64,000 nt of DNA, taken from Hyperoodon ampullatus (taxonomy: Eukaryota; Chordata; Mammalia; Artiodactyla; Ziphiidae). The stretch is taken from the NCBI GenBank assembly GCA_949752795.1, contig OX457057.1, forward strand, positions 163,922,235-163,986,234, read 5' to 3'. Positions 36,621 through 49,060 of this stretch are shown piece after piece. The position numbers and the translations under genes are program-made. Within the stretch, counting starts at the first letter, position 1, and the number at the start of each line of letters is the position of its first letter. Below the pieces are notes generated by a model, which was not told the origin of the DNA, ran no database searches, and was given only the letters and a program-made list of their open reading frames with translations.

Positions 36621-39084
36621 TACATGGCCTATCATTTAAAAATATAACATTTCAACATATATTAGAAAATATGCATATTAGAAAATAAAAGGCATATCAA
36701 ACTCACAATTTCATTAATTTTGTCACAAAGATTCAGATTAAGCAAAAAGTTGATTTAAAGTAAATTTTAATTTAAAAACATGAAAGTGACTAACATTTCA
36801 GGTGGTATGTGGACATGGCAAAATTAAATTACAAAGGTATTACTTGAATGAGTGACACTTGGGACTCTCTGTCAAAGTAAATGCGTGACTTGGAAATTTA
36901 AGAATTTACTTCCTCCTTACTATCTTAGGAGACACTCCTTGGATGCTGGCTTCCCAGGGCAGGCTTTATGTCTTCAGAGTGCCACTCCTGAGTGATTTGT
37001 GTTCTCCATCCAGTAAGCCAATGATGGCCAAGGCTAGAATAATGTCCCTGCACATGTCCATAGCAAAGCTGACTTCCCTAGAATCCTCACATTGCAATAT
37101 AGATTGACGATTATGGTGGTGATGATGGAAGTTAATGTTCTTCCTAAGACTGGACATTGACAAAAACTTGGAAATGTTCGTACTAGAGGGAGATTTGAGA
37201 GGGAAATGTAAATTATCCAGTTAATGGGTTTTCCCCAGTATACATGCAAAACCTGCTTTCATCTTCAGGTCACCATGTAAATCACGGATGCCTGGCAGTT
37301 TTATGTTCTCCCAGGTTCTCTGCAGAGGTGATTACTAAGAACTCTGGAGCAGGGTAGCTATTTGAGGAGTTTAGACAGCCATGAGGGCTGTGCAGAAGGC
37401 TAGGAGGACTTGTGTTTAATCTGGGAGGGAATTTGCTGACCACATCTCTCTTCTGAAGTTCAGACTTTCTTCCTCCCTCAGGAGTCAAAATTACTTTAAA
37501 TAATTTGTCTTGAAACTCAGCCTTCCTTTTTCTGTTTCCTCCCTGCTTTCTCCCTGCTTTCGCATGCATGTTCTCATTGTTAGTGTGTGAAAGCTGGTGA
37601 GACATAGGGCTTAAAGTCCCCCAATTTCACTGTCATTATAAAAGTCAGGAATTTGCTAGATTAAATAATAACCTCCAGATAGAGCAAAAGTGCTTTTTGT
37701 TACATGGTATACTTTGTGCCTTTTTTTTGTTTTTTAACCAGAGTCTTTCTCAAGGAAAGTAGACTCAGTCCCACTGACTTTCAGATACCCTTGCTTTTCC
37801 CTATTTTATTTATTATGTAAAATCTTGGACATGAAGAGTGACAGTGATGTATAAAGTAATATTTGATTGGTAGCTGCTACTTGACAGCCTTCTGTATTTT
37901 TCTGTTTAAATCTGCCTGGCTTTTCAGACCATTCCACATCAAACTGGTCTTCCAGAGTAATACTTAGCCCTGGGGTGTTCAGGAATAACAGAAGGATTCT
38001 GATTTCTAAATGTCAAGCTTATGAACTGTAGTTAACTCAGTCCTCTATTTCTGCAGTGGCTCTTATTTGTTTATTACTTTGTTTTCTTATTCTTTTATTT
38101 CTTTTCCTGGATTCGCTCGTCACGTAACAAGCACTGACACTACAAGCGTAATTTTAAAAAATACAACAGCTATTTGACCACTGAGCCACATGCTGACCAC
38201 CTTGCCTCAAATTTGTAAATTTGCTGGCAACGTGCAATTATTATTTTTATTGCCTCAAACAACAATTGCTACAGAATAAATATGACCAAAGGGAGCTGTC
38301 CTCTGAGCACTTCTACATAACCATTCAACTGGGGCTCATGGTATAATGAGGTGCACCATCTCCTATGGCTGTTGTTAGTCTGGTAGACACTGATACTGCC
38401 CCCTGGAAACATGAGGGGCATCCAGTAAATTGGCTTATTTATTCATACGAACTTGGCAGGTGGAAGCCACTACCCTCATGTGCACTGTCATTCCCTGCTA
38501 ACCACTGACACTGACACAAACTGTTGGGTCATTTCCTACAGTCAAGTGAGACAGTATAGCACATAGTGAGACTGCTTTGGTTGTGCCCCCAGGTGCCATT
38601 TGTGACATACTTATTTTGGGAGTTGAGTGGACCCAGTGAATGTCCCCCCTTTTCTCCACCCAAGTTCAGGGCCAATTGAGAAGCAGAAACAGGAGATAGG
38701 CAGTTGGATATGAAAGTATCACCTTTATTACTGATAAAACTATGCTGGGAGACATGGCTTAGAGATGGTCAAAAGGCTTGCCTAACATTCTTTCTAGCTA
38801 AACTTTCATTCCTAAATGTCAGGCCTCCTGGGAAATAGAGCTGGCCTTGCTAAGCTCGCACAAAGTGTGGGGAGGAGAGCAGAAGTTGCCCTTTTCTCCG
38901 GCCTGCAGACATCAGAAACACACAGTGAGGAGTGGCTGCCAGCTCAGCTCTTCTTCCCATGCTCCCCACTCACACAGGGAGTGCAGGGGCAGAGAGAACA
39001 GCAGTGCTGCCCTGGTGGAGACCTCTTACATGTGGAAGCACACATCCAGGGGAAAGGAGGCTCTCCACCATCCCTGACACTCAC
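36621..39084. other. Intron, single-copy-looking, candidate conserved element
   Basis: No repeat family recognised over 2.4 kb. 38100-38340 is notable: CpG-containing start ('tcgctcgtcacgtaacaagc'), then AT-rich with SOX/homeodomain-like cores ('caaacaacaattgctaca', 'gcaattattattttt'). It could be conserved regulatory DNA; this needs alignment to other mammals. Confidence 0.35.
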
Positions 39085-39285
39085 TGTGCGCTAGGGCCTG
39101 TGCTAAGTGCTCCACCTCTGTGATCTCAAGCACCACAGTTCCATCATGTAAGGCAGAAACTAAGGCTTGGCAAGGGTAGTTTCCCCAAGATCACACAGCT
39201 AGAAAGTGTGAACGCAATTCATCCCACAGCCTCTGTGTGATGACCCCAGATCCTATGCTCGTAACCACTGCACTGGAAAGTCTCA
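39085..39285 (-). repeat. MIR SINE, antisense
   Basis: 'ctgtgctaagtgctccacct', 'cccaagatcacacagctaga' and 'ctcgtaaccactgcactgg' are the antisense MIR order from 3' end to tRNA head. One of the better-preserved MIRs here. Confidence 0.8.
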
Positions 39286-39932
39286 GACATTTTACACTTA
39301 ATAGCACTTCTCACCTTAGCTTGTACCTGGACACAGTGCCACATGTCTCTGATTCTTGGTTTCACTATCCGCTCAATGGGGAGAACAATCCTGACTTAGA
39401 TGAAAGAACTCTTATAAGGAATAGAGAGTAAAGGATGGCTGTAGACTACAGTTAGCTGGCACACACGTGGGTGCCCAAGGACTCCACATATGGAGGAAGG
39501 GTACACACTTTAGATGGGGGAGTGGAGCGTACTCTTTGCAAAATGCTCTGTATCTGAGAGCTGCCACAAGCTGGGTGAAGGAGGTTAGCCTTGTTTCCCA
39601 TAAAGTGGTAAACTGGGGCACTTGTGCTTGGGAGATTCATTTATTTGTCCATAAAACACTTAATAAGGTGTCCACGCTGTACCAGGAGGCTTGGGGCTAA
39701 GTTAGGGGGATGCTTTGATGGGAGAGAGAATACTCATGTGACCTGGGATGGTGAGGCTCTGTACATACCCATAAAAGGAAAGGTAGTTTAAAAGATTATA
39801 ATGTCCGCTCAGCTATGGTAGATTCTTGACAGACCTGTTTTCAGCTAGCTTAATTCTCATTCTTCTCCAAAACACTGTCTTTGCATTTGACTGCTAAAAG
39901 AAAAACACTCTTTTATTCTACTCACAACACTT

Positions 39933-40770
39933 CTGACACTAAATGGGTAGGTTTTTGTTCCCCACACTAACCAATTTTCCAACTCTTCGGACACCAGCTG
40001 GGTGTCCTACAATTTAATGATGACCCTACCTACCTGGAGTTAGTGCAGACCCCACAGGTTGAGGGCTCAGTCCCATAAGACTGGCTCCCACTTCAGATGC
40101 CAGTAGCAAGTCCCGGGTTGTCACCTGTGCTTCTGAACAACCAGCTATAGGTTGGGGTTTCCATAGCCCGCTCCTCAGTTTCAATAATTGGCTATAATAG
40201 CTCACAGAATTCAGGGAAACAGTTGCTTACATTTGCCTGTTTATTTTGAAGGATACGATAGAGGAAACAGGTGAGCATCCAGATGAAGAGATACATAGGA
40301 TGTGGTCTGGAAGGGTCCTAAGCACAGGGGCTTCTGTTCACGTGGAGCTGTGGTACACCACTCTCCAGACACATGGACATTCACTATCCACAAGCTCTTC
40401 AAATCTCCTACTTTAGGGATTTTTTTAATGGAGGCTTCACTGCCTAGGCATGATTGATTATTAACTCAATCTCCAGGTCCTCTCCCTCTTCCAGAGGACA
40501 GGGGTAGGGCTGAAAGTGCCAAGAGTCAATCATGGGCTTGTCTTTTTAGTGATCAATCCCCACACAGGACCCCACACAGGAGCGCACCAAGAGTTACCTC
40601 ATTAGAACAAAAGATGCTCCAACACCTAGAAAATTCCAAAGGATTTAGGAGTTCTGTGTAAGATACTCCTATTACCCTCATCACTCAGGAAATTACAAGA
40701 ATTTAAGGAGCTCTGGTTCAGGAACCAGTGGCAGAGACCAGCACATCTTTCTTATTATGACACAGTCACA
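39933..40770 (-). mobile_element. Solo LTR of an ERVL-type endogenous retrovirus
   Basis: On the - strand it starts TGTGACTGTGTCATAATAAG and ends near ...AGTGTCA (39933). Inside (given as + strand) are 'cctggagttagtgcagaccc', 'aatagctcacagaattcagg', 'ggtctggaagggtcctaagc', 'ttaatggaggcttcactgcc' and 'gttacctcattagaacaaaa', which together match a common mammalian LTR pattern (MER21-like by length and TG...CA ends, family not certain). No internal retroviral genes are next to it. Confidence 0.6.
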
Positions 40771-41464
40771 TTTAGCATCACCATAGTGATGGAATTCCTT
40801 CATTCATTCATTTGTTCAGTTACATGCTTAAAGGTGGCTATGGAGCCGTATGTTTATTTCTCAAGATTCTCCCTGATTGGGGCCAACTGGGGAAAAAAAT
40901 TAGCTCAAAATGACAATGTTTTGGGGATGCTCTCACTCACTGAGTGGTTAGTGAGAATTCGCTTATTTACAATTATGTTGTCTCCTTTCTATGCCAAATG
41001 CAAACATCTCTCAGCTATATATGGAAAACCATCCTAAAGTGATTTATTTGTAGGTGATAAAAATACCCTGATAAAGCAGTGAAAGTGCTTAGGATATTTA
41101 GATGGAACAGACCAAGGACCTGTGACTCACTCTGTTGGGAATGTTTTCTCAGTGGGGCCCGTGGAAGATAAACAAGGCTTTTCCTAGCTTCGTCATACCC
41201 TCTTGCTGTTCTCTATAGACAAAGTCACTGGATCTCTGTTGACTTTGAAAAGTTAAGTAAAATTTTACTTGTAAAATTAGAATAATAATTACTATCAGGT
41301 GAATCTTAAAAACTCACTAGGTTTTTCCCCTATTTCCAATAAACTTTCTGACATTCAAGGTTCTGTCATTTCCACAATATCTCTGCTTCAGCAAAGCTGT
41401 GCCCAACACTGTATCCAAAGTGCCTTGCTTGATTCAAGCTCTGAGCTTCTGTTCAGGACAGGTG
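40771..41464. other. Intron, unclassified
   Basis: No repeat or exon recognised. The frame at 40786-41037 shows no protein-family signature. Confidence 0.3.
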
Positions 41465-41845
41465 CATTGGTCCTGACTTGATTCGTATCATGTCTTTTTT
41501 CTGGAATGTTCTTTTCCCCTTCTCTACTCCCTGAAATACTAGTTATTCTGCAAAAATCAGCATGAGTCTCTCTTTGATAAAGGCTTCCCATAATTGCACT
41601 GTCTCACATAGATATTCCTCATCTCCAAAGTCCCACAGTTCTTGTTACCTAACTTGCATCATTTTATATTACTTAGCTATTTGCTCTGTGTTTATTTTTC
41701 CTCCCAGCTAGATGGTAAGGCCATGTATAGGAGGTACTCTTTCTTATGTGTCTTTTGTTAGAGCCCTTGGCTTTGTTGGAGCCCAGAACAATGCTCTGCT
41801 CATCAAAGATACTCAATAGTTACAGAATAAATGCGGAAGTCCTCA
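41465..41845 (+). repeat. L2 LINE 3' remnant, sense
   Basis: 'tggaatgttcttttcccctt', 'aaaggcttcccataattgca', 'agctagatggtaaggccatg' and 'gatactcaatagttacagaa' follow the L2 3' end order. Confidence 0.65.
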
Positions 41846-43159
41846 TTTGCTGAGATTCACTAAGTCCTGAGCTCTTTTGGTGACTCACACTGGGAAGGGT
41901 TTTTCAATGGATTGTCCTTTTCTTTCTAGCTTTTCTGCATGGTGGAGTAGAAAGAACATAAACTTTGGTGTCACAGAATCCACCAGTTATTCATTAAATG
42001 CCCACAGCCAAGTTTTATTCAAAAGCCCTTAAACATCGGCTGCCTCATCTGCATTGTAGAGATAATACTTTTAAGAGTACAAGAAATTACTTTTGTAGGG
42101 AAACTGGCACGGTGTTTGGCACCGAGGAGATGCTTCTTCTTGCTCCCCGCTTGGACTCCACCCAGGCTGTACCTTCTCCTCTGCCTTTAATAGTTAGTTC
42201 CCAAGTACTGGTTCTGTTCAGTGATATCCTGATTAATGATAGGTTTCTAAGGAAGCTCAGCTTGGTGCAAACAAACTGACAAAAACCTCCTCTAAATCTT
42301 GTGAAGCAGAGCTGTCTGGGTGCATTAGCATGACAAAGCCACCTCAGGATACAGCTATTTGTCCCATTCCAGTTGAAGAGGGAGCCATGTTGGCTCAGTA
42401 AAATGACCTAGTGTTCTAAATATATCTGGATCCACAGCCTCTTCTTTCTATGCTTTCCTTCCTCCTTCCCCTCCTGCACAACCAGAGATTCCTCCATGAG
42501 TTTGCCTCCACCCCACCACAAAAACTGTGAAGGATCGGATACAGTTAACGCTCTTTGATTAACTGATTGTACTTGGATGTGAATGGGTTTTAGCCAATGT
42601 GTTACCCCAACCAGCAGTTATATTTTAAGCCTTTTCAGTTTATGATGGTATAAGAAACTTTGTCCCATGATAAGAGATCTCCCACATTAGCAAGCAGAGA
42701 GATTTTCTAGAGAAGGAGAATTTTTCAATCCCTATATGCCAGCTCCAAGGTTGACCTTGAACATGAACCAAAATTTAGCCTTTTTAAGGTGATAGGATAT
42801 GTTTGTTCAGAAGAAGCATCTCTCCTTTCCCCATGGCTCTGTTCCCTCTTCTCCTGGGAAGAGTTGACCTGAGCTGGGTTCTGGAGCTTGTTCTGGTAGC
42901 TGGCAGGGACTAGACAGAGAAGTGAGTACTGGTACTGTAGGCCCCTTTCAGCCTCAGAGGGTTCTGTTCCCTGCCATTGTACCCTGGAAGGCATGTCCTC
43001 CCTCCCCTGAGGGAGGTATCTTAACCTCATTCTAAATCCTATCCTTATCATTTTCTGTTGGAAGACCCACAGATGCACATTTTATGTTTTCCAATACACT
43101 AGATGCTCTTTTAGTTAGCATTTCATTAGCAGACTTTCCACCCTCTAAAAATCCTCATA
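41846..43159. other. Intron, single-copy-looking
   Basis: No repeat family or coding exon recognised. Open frames at 41998-42279 (+) and 42725-43078 (-) are not protein-like. Confidence 0.3.
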
Positions 43160-43440
43160 AATCCCAACAGGTAGAGTGGCATGGTAGGAAGAGGATTAGG
43201 CTGTGGGGCAGGAGATCCATGTTTACTTTGACTGTACAGCCATCCTTGGTCCTCAGCATTCTCCAGGCCCAGCTCTGGGTGCCGGGCAACCAGAGACAGT
43301 TAACACCAACCCTGCGCCTTCACAGACAAGTGTTCCAGCTCTGCCTTGAGGTCATAGTGACCTTGGACAAGTGCATTTACCTCTCTGGGTTATGTGCAGA
43401 GTGATGGCATTGGAGGAGGTGAATCGAACGCCCATTCCAG
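43160..43440 (+). repeat. MIR SINE interrupted by ~120 bp
   Basis: The sense MIR head at 43168-43210 ('gagtggcatggtaggaagag ... gagatccatgttta') resumes at about 43330 with 'gttccagctctgccttgagg' and continues to 'aagtgcatttacctctctgg' and 'cgcccattccagcc'. The 43211-43329 segment does not belong to MIR. Confidence 0.65.
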
Positions 43441-43864
43441 CCATAGATCTTATGAATCTGTGTGCAGCAGACCTGCATCTGAGAATTAATACTTCAAAGT
43501 GATATTTTCATACTGTAACAACCCTTCTTGTCTGACATCCTTGAACTTTTTTCTTTGTCTCTTACACTATTTCTGTCTTTGTTAATAATGTCTGTGGCTG
43601 AGAAACAGCCTGTGATCAGGACCTCTGCTCTTCACTATGAGGTATTTGCTAGAATTAGAGGTAGCCTGTTCCCCTTGGTTTCTCCTTTCTGAATCATGTA
43701 TCTCTCTTGATTCTTCCTCCTGTCTTCGCCAGCCCTTTGACTTGCATGTGTTATTAATACCTCTTTGTTTAGTTCCCCTTAATATAATTGCTCAGCATTT
43801 GTGTTGTGCTCTTTCCAATCACATCCCCATAGACTTCTTCCTTACACTTTCCTGATTAGTTTTT
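43441..43864. other. Intron, unclassified
   Basis: Pyrimidine-rich sequence with no named repeat or exon. Confidence 0.3.
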
Positions 43865-43872
43865 TCTAGTTC

Positions 43873-44092
43873 AGTGGTTCTCAACCAGGGGTGATTTTAT
43901 CCCCCCTCCCCAAGGAACATTTGGCAATGTCTGGAGACATGCTGGTTGCCACAGCTGAATGATGACTGCTACAGACGTCTGGTGGTTACAGGCCAGAGAT
44001 GCTGCTAAACATCCTCCAATGTACAGGGCAACTCCTGCAACAAAGAAGTGTGAGGTCCAAAATGTCAGTAGTGCTGGCATTTAGAAACTCTC
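43873..44092 (+). mobile_element. MER20 non-autonomous hAT-Charlie DNA transposon
   Basis: Starts 'cagtggttctcaaccagggg', with internal 'acatttggcaatgtctggag' and 'ggccagagatgctgctaaac', and ends 'gtgctggcatttagaaactc', matching MER20 from end to end. The left flank ttctagtt fits the hAT target preference. MER20 copies have been reported as enhancers in placental mammals; nothing here shows activity. Confidence 0.92.
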
Positions 44093-44693
44093 ATATAACC
44101 ATTTTTAATTCTGCAAGTGCAGGAACCAAATATGTCCATTTCCATGTGAATAGCATGCAGCCTAGGACTACATAATAAGAAAGAGAGGAATTATTTATTA
44201 TTATTTGACTGACTAACCCCTGTGTTGGTAAACAGAGCCACTATTACTGAAAATTTAGTCATGTTACAATTTTGTAACTGCATCCAGAAAGGGAGGCCTG
44301 CCTAAAACCACTGTTTGATATTCCGTATAATAACTTTGACATGTCTAAAAGCTGTACTATTGAGATACTTAACCAAATGCATGAAGACTAAAGACCCTCA
44401 AGCAAGTCAGCTGAGATATGTTCAAAAGAGGACACTCCACCTGAGAATAGCCACAAGGACTGCAGCAGTGACTTCTGAGGCATGGGGTGCCTGCTGTGAG
44501 TGAAATAGTGAACAAAAACCTGGAGTGGGATGGGATTTAATTTGATGACAAATTTTAGCACAGTGTCAGGTCCTATTAATGGGCCACAGTGATACTTTAT
44601 AAGAAGACAGGTCATCTAGTCTGGCATTTGTTTTGCTTTCTTTTATAATTCTCAAGTTAGGATGGAAGACTGTCTATAAGCCTGTGATAAAAT
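44093..44693. other. Intron, unclassified
   Basis: No named repeat or exon. Confidence 0.3.
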
Positions 44694-44695
44694 AT

Positions 44696-44888
44696 TCTAG
44701 AACCATGCTTGTAAATCTTTAACGTGCATATGAATCGCCTGGAGATATTGTTAAACTGCAGAGTATCTTTAAGTGCTTCTGGGGTGGGGACCAAGATATC
44801 CCATTTCTAACAAGCTACGGTTATATATACTATACATGTTGGTGCTGCTGGACCATGGGCACACTTGGAGTGACAAGGTTTTTAGAAT
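44696..44888 (-). mobile_element. MER3-like non-autonomous hAT element
   Basis: 'aatctttaacgtgcatatga', 'gcctggagatattgttaaac', 'ggtggggaccaagatatccc', 'tctaacaagct' and 'ggtgctgctggaccatgggc' match the MER1-group MITE pattern. Flanks attctagaa and tttagaatg resemble a hAT TCTAGA target duplication. Confidence 0.7.
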
Positions 44889-44980
44889 GGTAAAGCCAGA
44901 AAGTATTTTGAAGGTTACTGAGCCCCACTGAACCTGTATTTCACAGATGATGAAAGTGAGGCCTGGAGTCTCTAGGGCAG
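44889..44980 (-). repeat. MIR-type remnant, antisense
   Basis: 'tatttcacagatgatgaaag' and 'tgaggcctggagtctctagg' resemble the antisense MIR core. Short. Confidence 0.45.
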
Positions 44981-46599
44981 GCACAGACAGAGTGTAGTGA
45001 CCAGATGTCTGTGCCCAGCCCAGTTCCCACGCCTTCCCCACTCTGGCCTCACTGCTCAGTCTTTGGCAAATCACCCACTGTTGCTGGGTCTTGGATTTCT
45101 CTTTTTAGAAACAAGTGGGCTGTGGTCGCTGTGAATTCTGCTGTAGCTGAGATGTCATTTCCTCCAAGCCTCTGTCATTTGGATGCTGATGGTCACCACT
45201 GCTCATATCCTTTTTCCTATTGCCTCTTGCCTCTCGGGAACGAATCTAGGGGATGCAGGAAGCAGGGCTGGATGGGCAGAAGATTGATGATGGGCTACTG
45301 GCAGGATAAACAGGTGCCTTTTTCATTTGGTGAGCATACCTCTTTGAGATGGGCTCTAACCTTGGTCGCAAATGAATCCTGGCACCCATCATGCTGGCTC
45401 GGCCACTACTGATGTGACGAGATGCACAGAGCTTAATGTGAACTGGCACTTCTTGCTGCTGAGACCCAGGCAACATAGCGAAAGCAGCCTCTTGTGGCAG
45501 TAAGCACAGCTACCTGCCCCTCTGCATGCAGCAGAGGTTCTCTTAGGACGCCAGGGAAGGTGCTTCTGTTAGTATTGCATTGGAGGGTGGCGAGAGAAGG
45601 GAAGGAAGGAGAGAGGAGACCTGCACCTTCATTCACTTGAATCTCTTCATTATTCATCTCCTATAGTGTCTTCCCTGGCATCTTGTTGCTTTTCAGGTCA
45701 TTGTTATAACCAACCACTATGGTTAGCTTTGGACATCCCTCTGGGAGTTCCTAAGACATTTCTCACAACTCGTTTGAAAATAATGATTCCACCTCTTCTC
45801 ATAGGGTGGTCATTATTGCTAAAGTTTCCTCTCCCTCCTGTATGCATTCTTGACACTTCTTCTTTGCATTCTATAGTAGCATCCAGTGAAGCCATTTTTA
45901 AAACTTGAGGGAAAAAAATCAATATTTTAAGCAATAAAAATCCATTGTTTTTCACAGGATTTCTCTTTGAGGATTTTTGCAGACATCAGACCATAAATTC
46001 CCTTTGTGTCCCTTTGAAGTATTAAGGAGGGTAGCTCTTTTTATTCCATTTTGAATAATAGTAAGACTGAAACATGGCAATTTAGTGTTGGCCTAAATTC
46101 AGTCCTTGGGTTGGTGGGGAGAGGACCCACATCAGGAACAGAAGCAGGTTATCTGGTTGGAATCTAGACACCTGGTAATTCTCAACTCCAGTGAGGTTGC
46201 TCCCAGTAGTGAACTAGGCAAGGCTTCAGTGGTGGGAGACCATTGTTCTCTAACAAGATCAGAACTGTAAGAGCTGATTAGACCCATGAGGTGGAACAGG
46301 AATGGATAATGAGTGGTGCAGAGGTCAGAGAGGGGCAACTGCTTTCCCGGGCCCACGTTTCAGAAGCAAGAAGGCACTCAGTGAAATGAAAATGTAACCC
46401 ATTTAGTGTTGATGAAATGACATTCTTATGTTTGCAATCCATTACTAATCTGAGGATCTCAGTGCTCCTTGGAAGCATAGAGGCCAGCCACATACACGGA
46501 ATGATGAATTTTGAAGGTGTTAGAGCAATAGATTGGAATTTGTGGATCCAGACATTGGTGCCCTCATTTTTGCTACTCTTATCTGTAATCAATAAATGC
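44981..46599. other. Intron, single-copy-looking
   Basis: No repeat family or exon recognised. The frame 45005-45412 (+, 135 codons) is open but shows no domain or conserved composition and has no splice context I can support. Confidence 0.35.
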
Positions 46600-46735
46600 T
46601 TTCAATGCACATTCCCTGGGTGGCTACAGCGGGCTCAGCATAGGTACAGATGATTTTGTCCCTCTATGCATCTGGTACATAGCAGGTACTCAGAATAAGT
46701 GTTGAATAAATCAATACGTGAATAAATTAGTGTAT
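46600..46735 (+). repeat. L2 LINE 3'-end remnant, sense
   Basis: 'catctggtacatagcaggta' followed by 'ctcagaataagtgttgaata' is the L2 terminus. Confidence 0.65.
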
Positions 46736-47239
46736 AAACTAAAGCAAATGGACCTATTCCTTACCCTCATGCAGCTTTCAGAAGTGTGTAGTCTGTAGAG
46801 AATTGGTCACCTTCTTGTGTCTCACTTTCCCCACCTCAAAAATAAAAATAAACTAGACCTTTACAGGGCTAACCTGTGAACTCGTCCATTTGGGTAACTA
46901 GAAATTCTTACCTACAAATTACCGTTAGATATTTAAGTCTTTACATTAGCTGGACTGCAGATAGAATAATGGCTTTCATCTTTGTGCTGACGGTATTCAA
47001 TGTGCAAGTAATGTTAATCACAAGAGATAGCCCTATTCCTGTCCCACCATTATGCCTTGAACATCTCTATCCTTACTTTCCTATCACCAGTTAGAGGGAA
47101 GAAAGAGGCAATGATGAGATATTTGGATTATTGGGCATTCATGCTTACACAGCACATGGATTTTGTACCATGCATTCTATTAGGTAGAGGAGAAATGTTT
47201 CAGTCTCAAAAAACAAACTAATATTTTTTGAGGTGACAG
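46736..47239. other. Intron, unclassified
   Basis: No named repeat or exon. Confidence 0.3.
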
Positions 47240-47415
47240 AATTTTGTGGACAGAGAAGAGCTTGGGCTTTGTACCAGACAGACCCTGTTTTGAATTCTAT
47301 CTATGGGTGACTGCTATCCAGTTACTTAACTTCTCTAAGCCTAGGTTTTCTTTGGACGGTGGGGAAGTTTAGAAACTGTAAACTGCCTAGCACATAATTG
47401 TTGATGAATAGCTGT
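47240..47415 (+). repeat. MIR SINE, sense
   Basis: 'gagcttgggctttgtaccag', 'ttttgaattctatctatggg', 'agttacttaacttctctaag' and 'gcctagcacataattgttga' follow sense MIR order. Confidence 0.75.
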
Positions 47416-48384
47416 TTTTCTTCTGATTATTACTTAGGTCAGTAACTGAGGTATCCGTGCAGATACCGCAGTTGGACAACTAAGGTGATGTACATGATTA
47501 AAAACAAGATTCTATAGGATGGGTACATGTGTTCCTGACTCTAGGATATTAGGGCCACTCTAAAAGCGATCTTTCAGAGTAGACTGTGTGATCAACTGTG
47601 CTTTATGAGCTAACCTGAAATGATTCTTTTGCCAGAGAATCTGCCCCAAGCCAGGTGACACATAGAGGGAGAATACCAACACTGGAACATCTCCCTCATC
47701 TTTTTACCCCTTCTCACTCTGGGTATAAATATCCATTAACACCTATAATCCTACTTGGAATCTGCAGAAGCGAACATACGCGATTCCAGGTCTTAACAAT
47801 GAACAGCTTTGTTGGCATTGTAGCAGTTACACCTGTTAAACACAGGCAGTTCGCTCAGCAAGTACTAGAACAGATACCAAGGCAGGGTACTGGGTGGTTT
47901 GCAGAGAGGAGTTACATTAGCTTTGTTTCTCCATCAGGGCCTTTGGAGTCCAGGGACCCAGCTGTACCCCAGCTTATACTTGGGCCTTGGTGAAATTCTT
48001 GATTATTGCTTCCAGCCTCTTATTTTGAATATTTTGTTGAAAGTATGATCTTAATGAGGAACTGAACCCCTGTTGCTTGTATACCTGCACTTTCCTTCTG
48101 ATGAATGAGCTTAGGAGATTTTGGGGTCAGCAGGAGGCAAGTAGGGATTCAGCCCCAGAATCACAAAGCCATGTGAATAAAGCTTCAGGATGGGGAAAGC
48201 AGACTGTCACCATACTTCTTTGGTGACTTCATTTGCTCCTTGATCATCTCTCCTTGGTGATGATTAAATCCAAATGGAAGATAGTAATTTTTAGCTTGAA
48301 AGAAGTGAGTCTTCTTAGCCAAGGTAAGAATCATATTTCCTACTCATGAGGGAAAGGAGCTGGATATTTTTATTTATCTTTGTT
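47416..48384. other. Intron, single-copy-looking
   Basis: No named repeat or exon. The frame 47655-47993 (112 codons) is open but unremarkable. Confidence 0.35.
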
Positions 48385-49060
48385 TGCATGTTTTTAGAAA
48401 TGCAATATTCTCCCTACCTCCTTCAATTATAAAGGTAATATATGTTCACAGCATTTGTGTCAGAAAAAAACAGAAAAGCATATAGAAGAAAAATCGCTTG
48501 TAACCTCATCAACCAGGTAACCCTGTTGACATGGAGGCATAGTTCCTTCTTTTTAAGCATAGTTTTTACCTACTTGAAATACTATTGTACACATAATTTA
48601 AAATCTTGGGTTTTCATTTGAAACTTTAAACAAATCCTATATTATCAAAATCTAAAACTACTAACTTTATAAATTCTGAGAATGCAGTGGATGGATATAA
48701 ATGGTTTACTATTAAATTCTCGGTGCCTAGCAAATAAATGTTTGTTGAATAAAATGAACGAAGATATTCTAACCATATGGATGTTCGGTTTTCTACTGAA
48801 TGATATTCACATTTCCAGTTTGTTTGCTTTTAAACATAATGCTGCAGTTAACGTGCTTGGTATAATAAACTTCTTTTGTACTTCTAATGATTTTCTTCTG
48901 ACAGTTTCCCAGAAGTGTAATTATACACTCGGTCAAAAGGATATGAGCATTTTTAAAGTTCTTGGAACATATTACCAAATTGCTTTCCAGAAAGGTTGCA
49001 TTAATTTATACTTCCACAAGAGGTATGTGAGAGGCACATTTCACTGTACCTGAGGCAGAT
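48385..49060 (-). mobile_element. Old L1M LINE 3' fragment, antisense
   Basis: 'ataaaggtaatatatgttca', 'ataatgctgcagttaacgtg', 'cagaagtgtaattatacact' and 'ccaaattgctttccagaaag' follow antisense L1M 3' end order. A short L2-like tail ('caaataaatgtttgttgaat') occurs at 48730. Confidence 0.7.

Noticed and set aside
38380..38415. CTCF-like core 'actgccccctggaaa'
   Set aside because: Only part of the CTCF consensus fits; too weak to claim.
45005..45412. 135-codon + strand frame in unique DNA
   Set aside because: No recognisable domain, no splice or promoter context, and length within chance for 58 kb; left unannotated.
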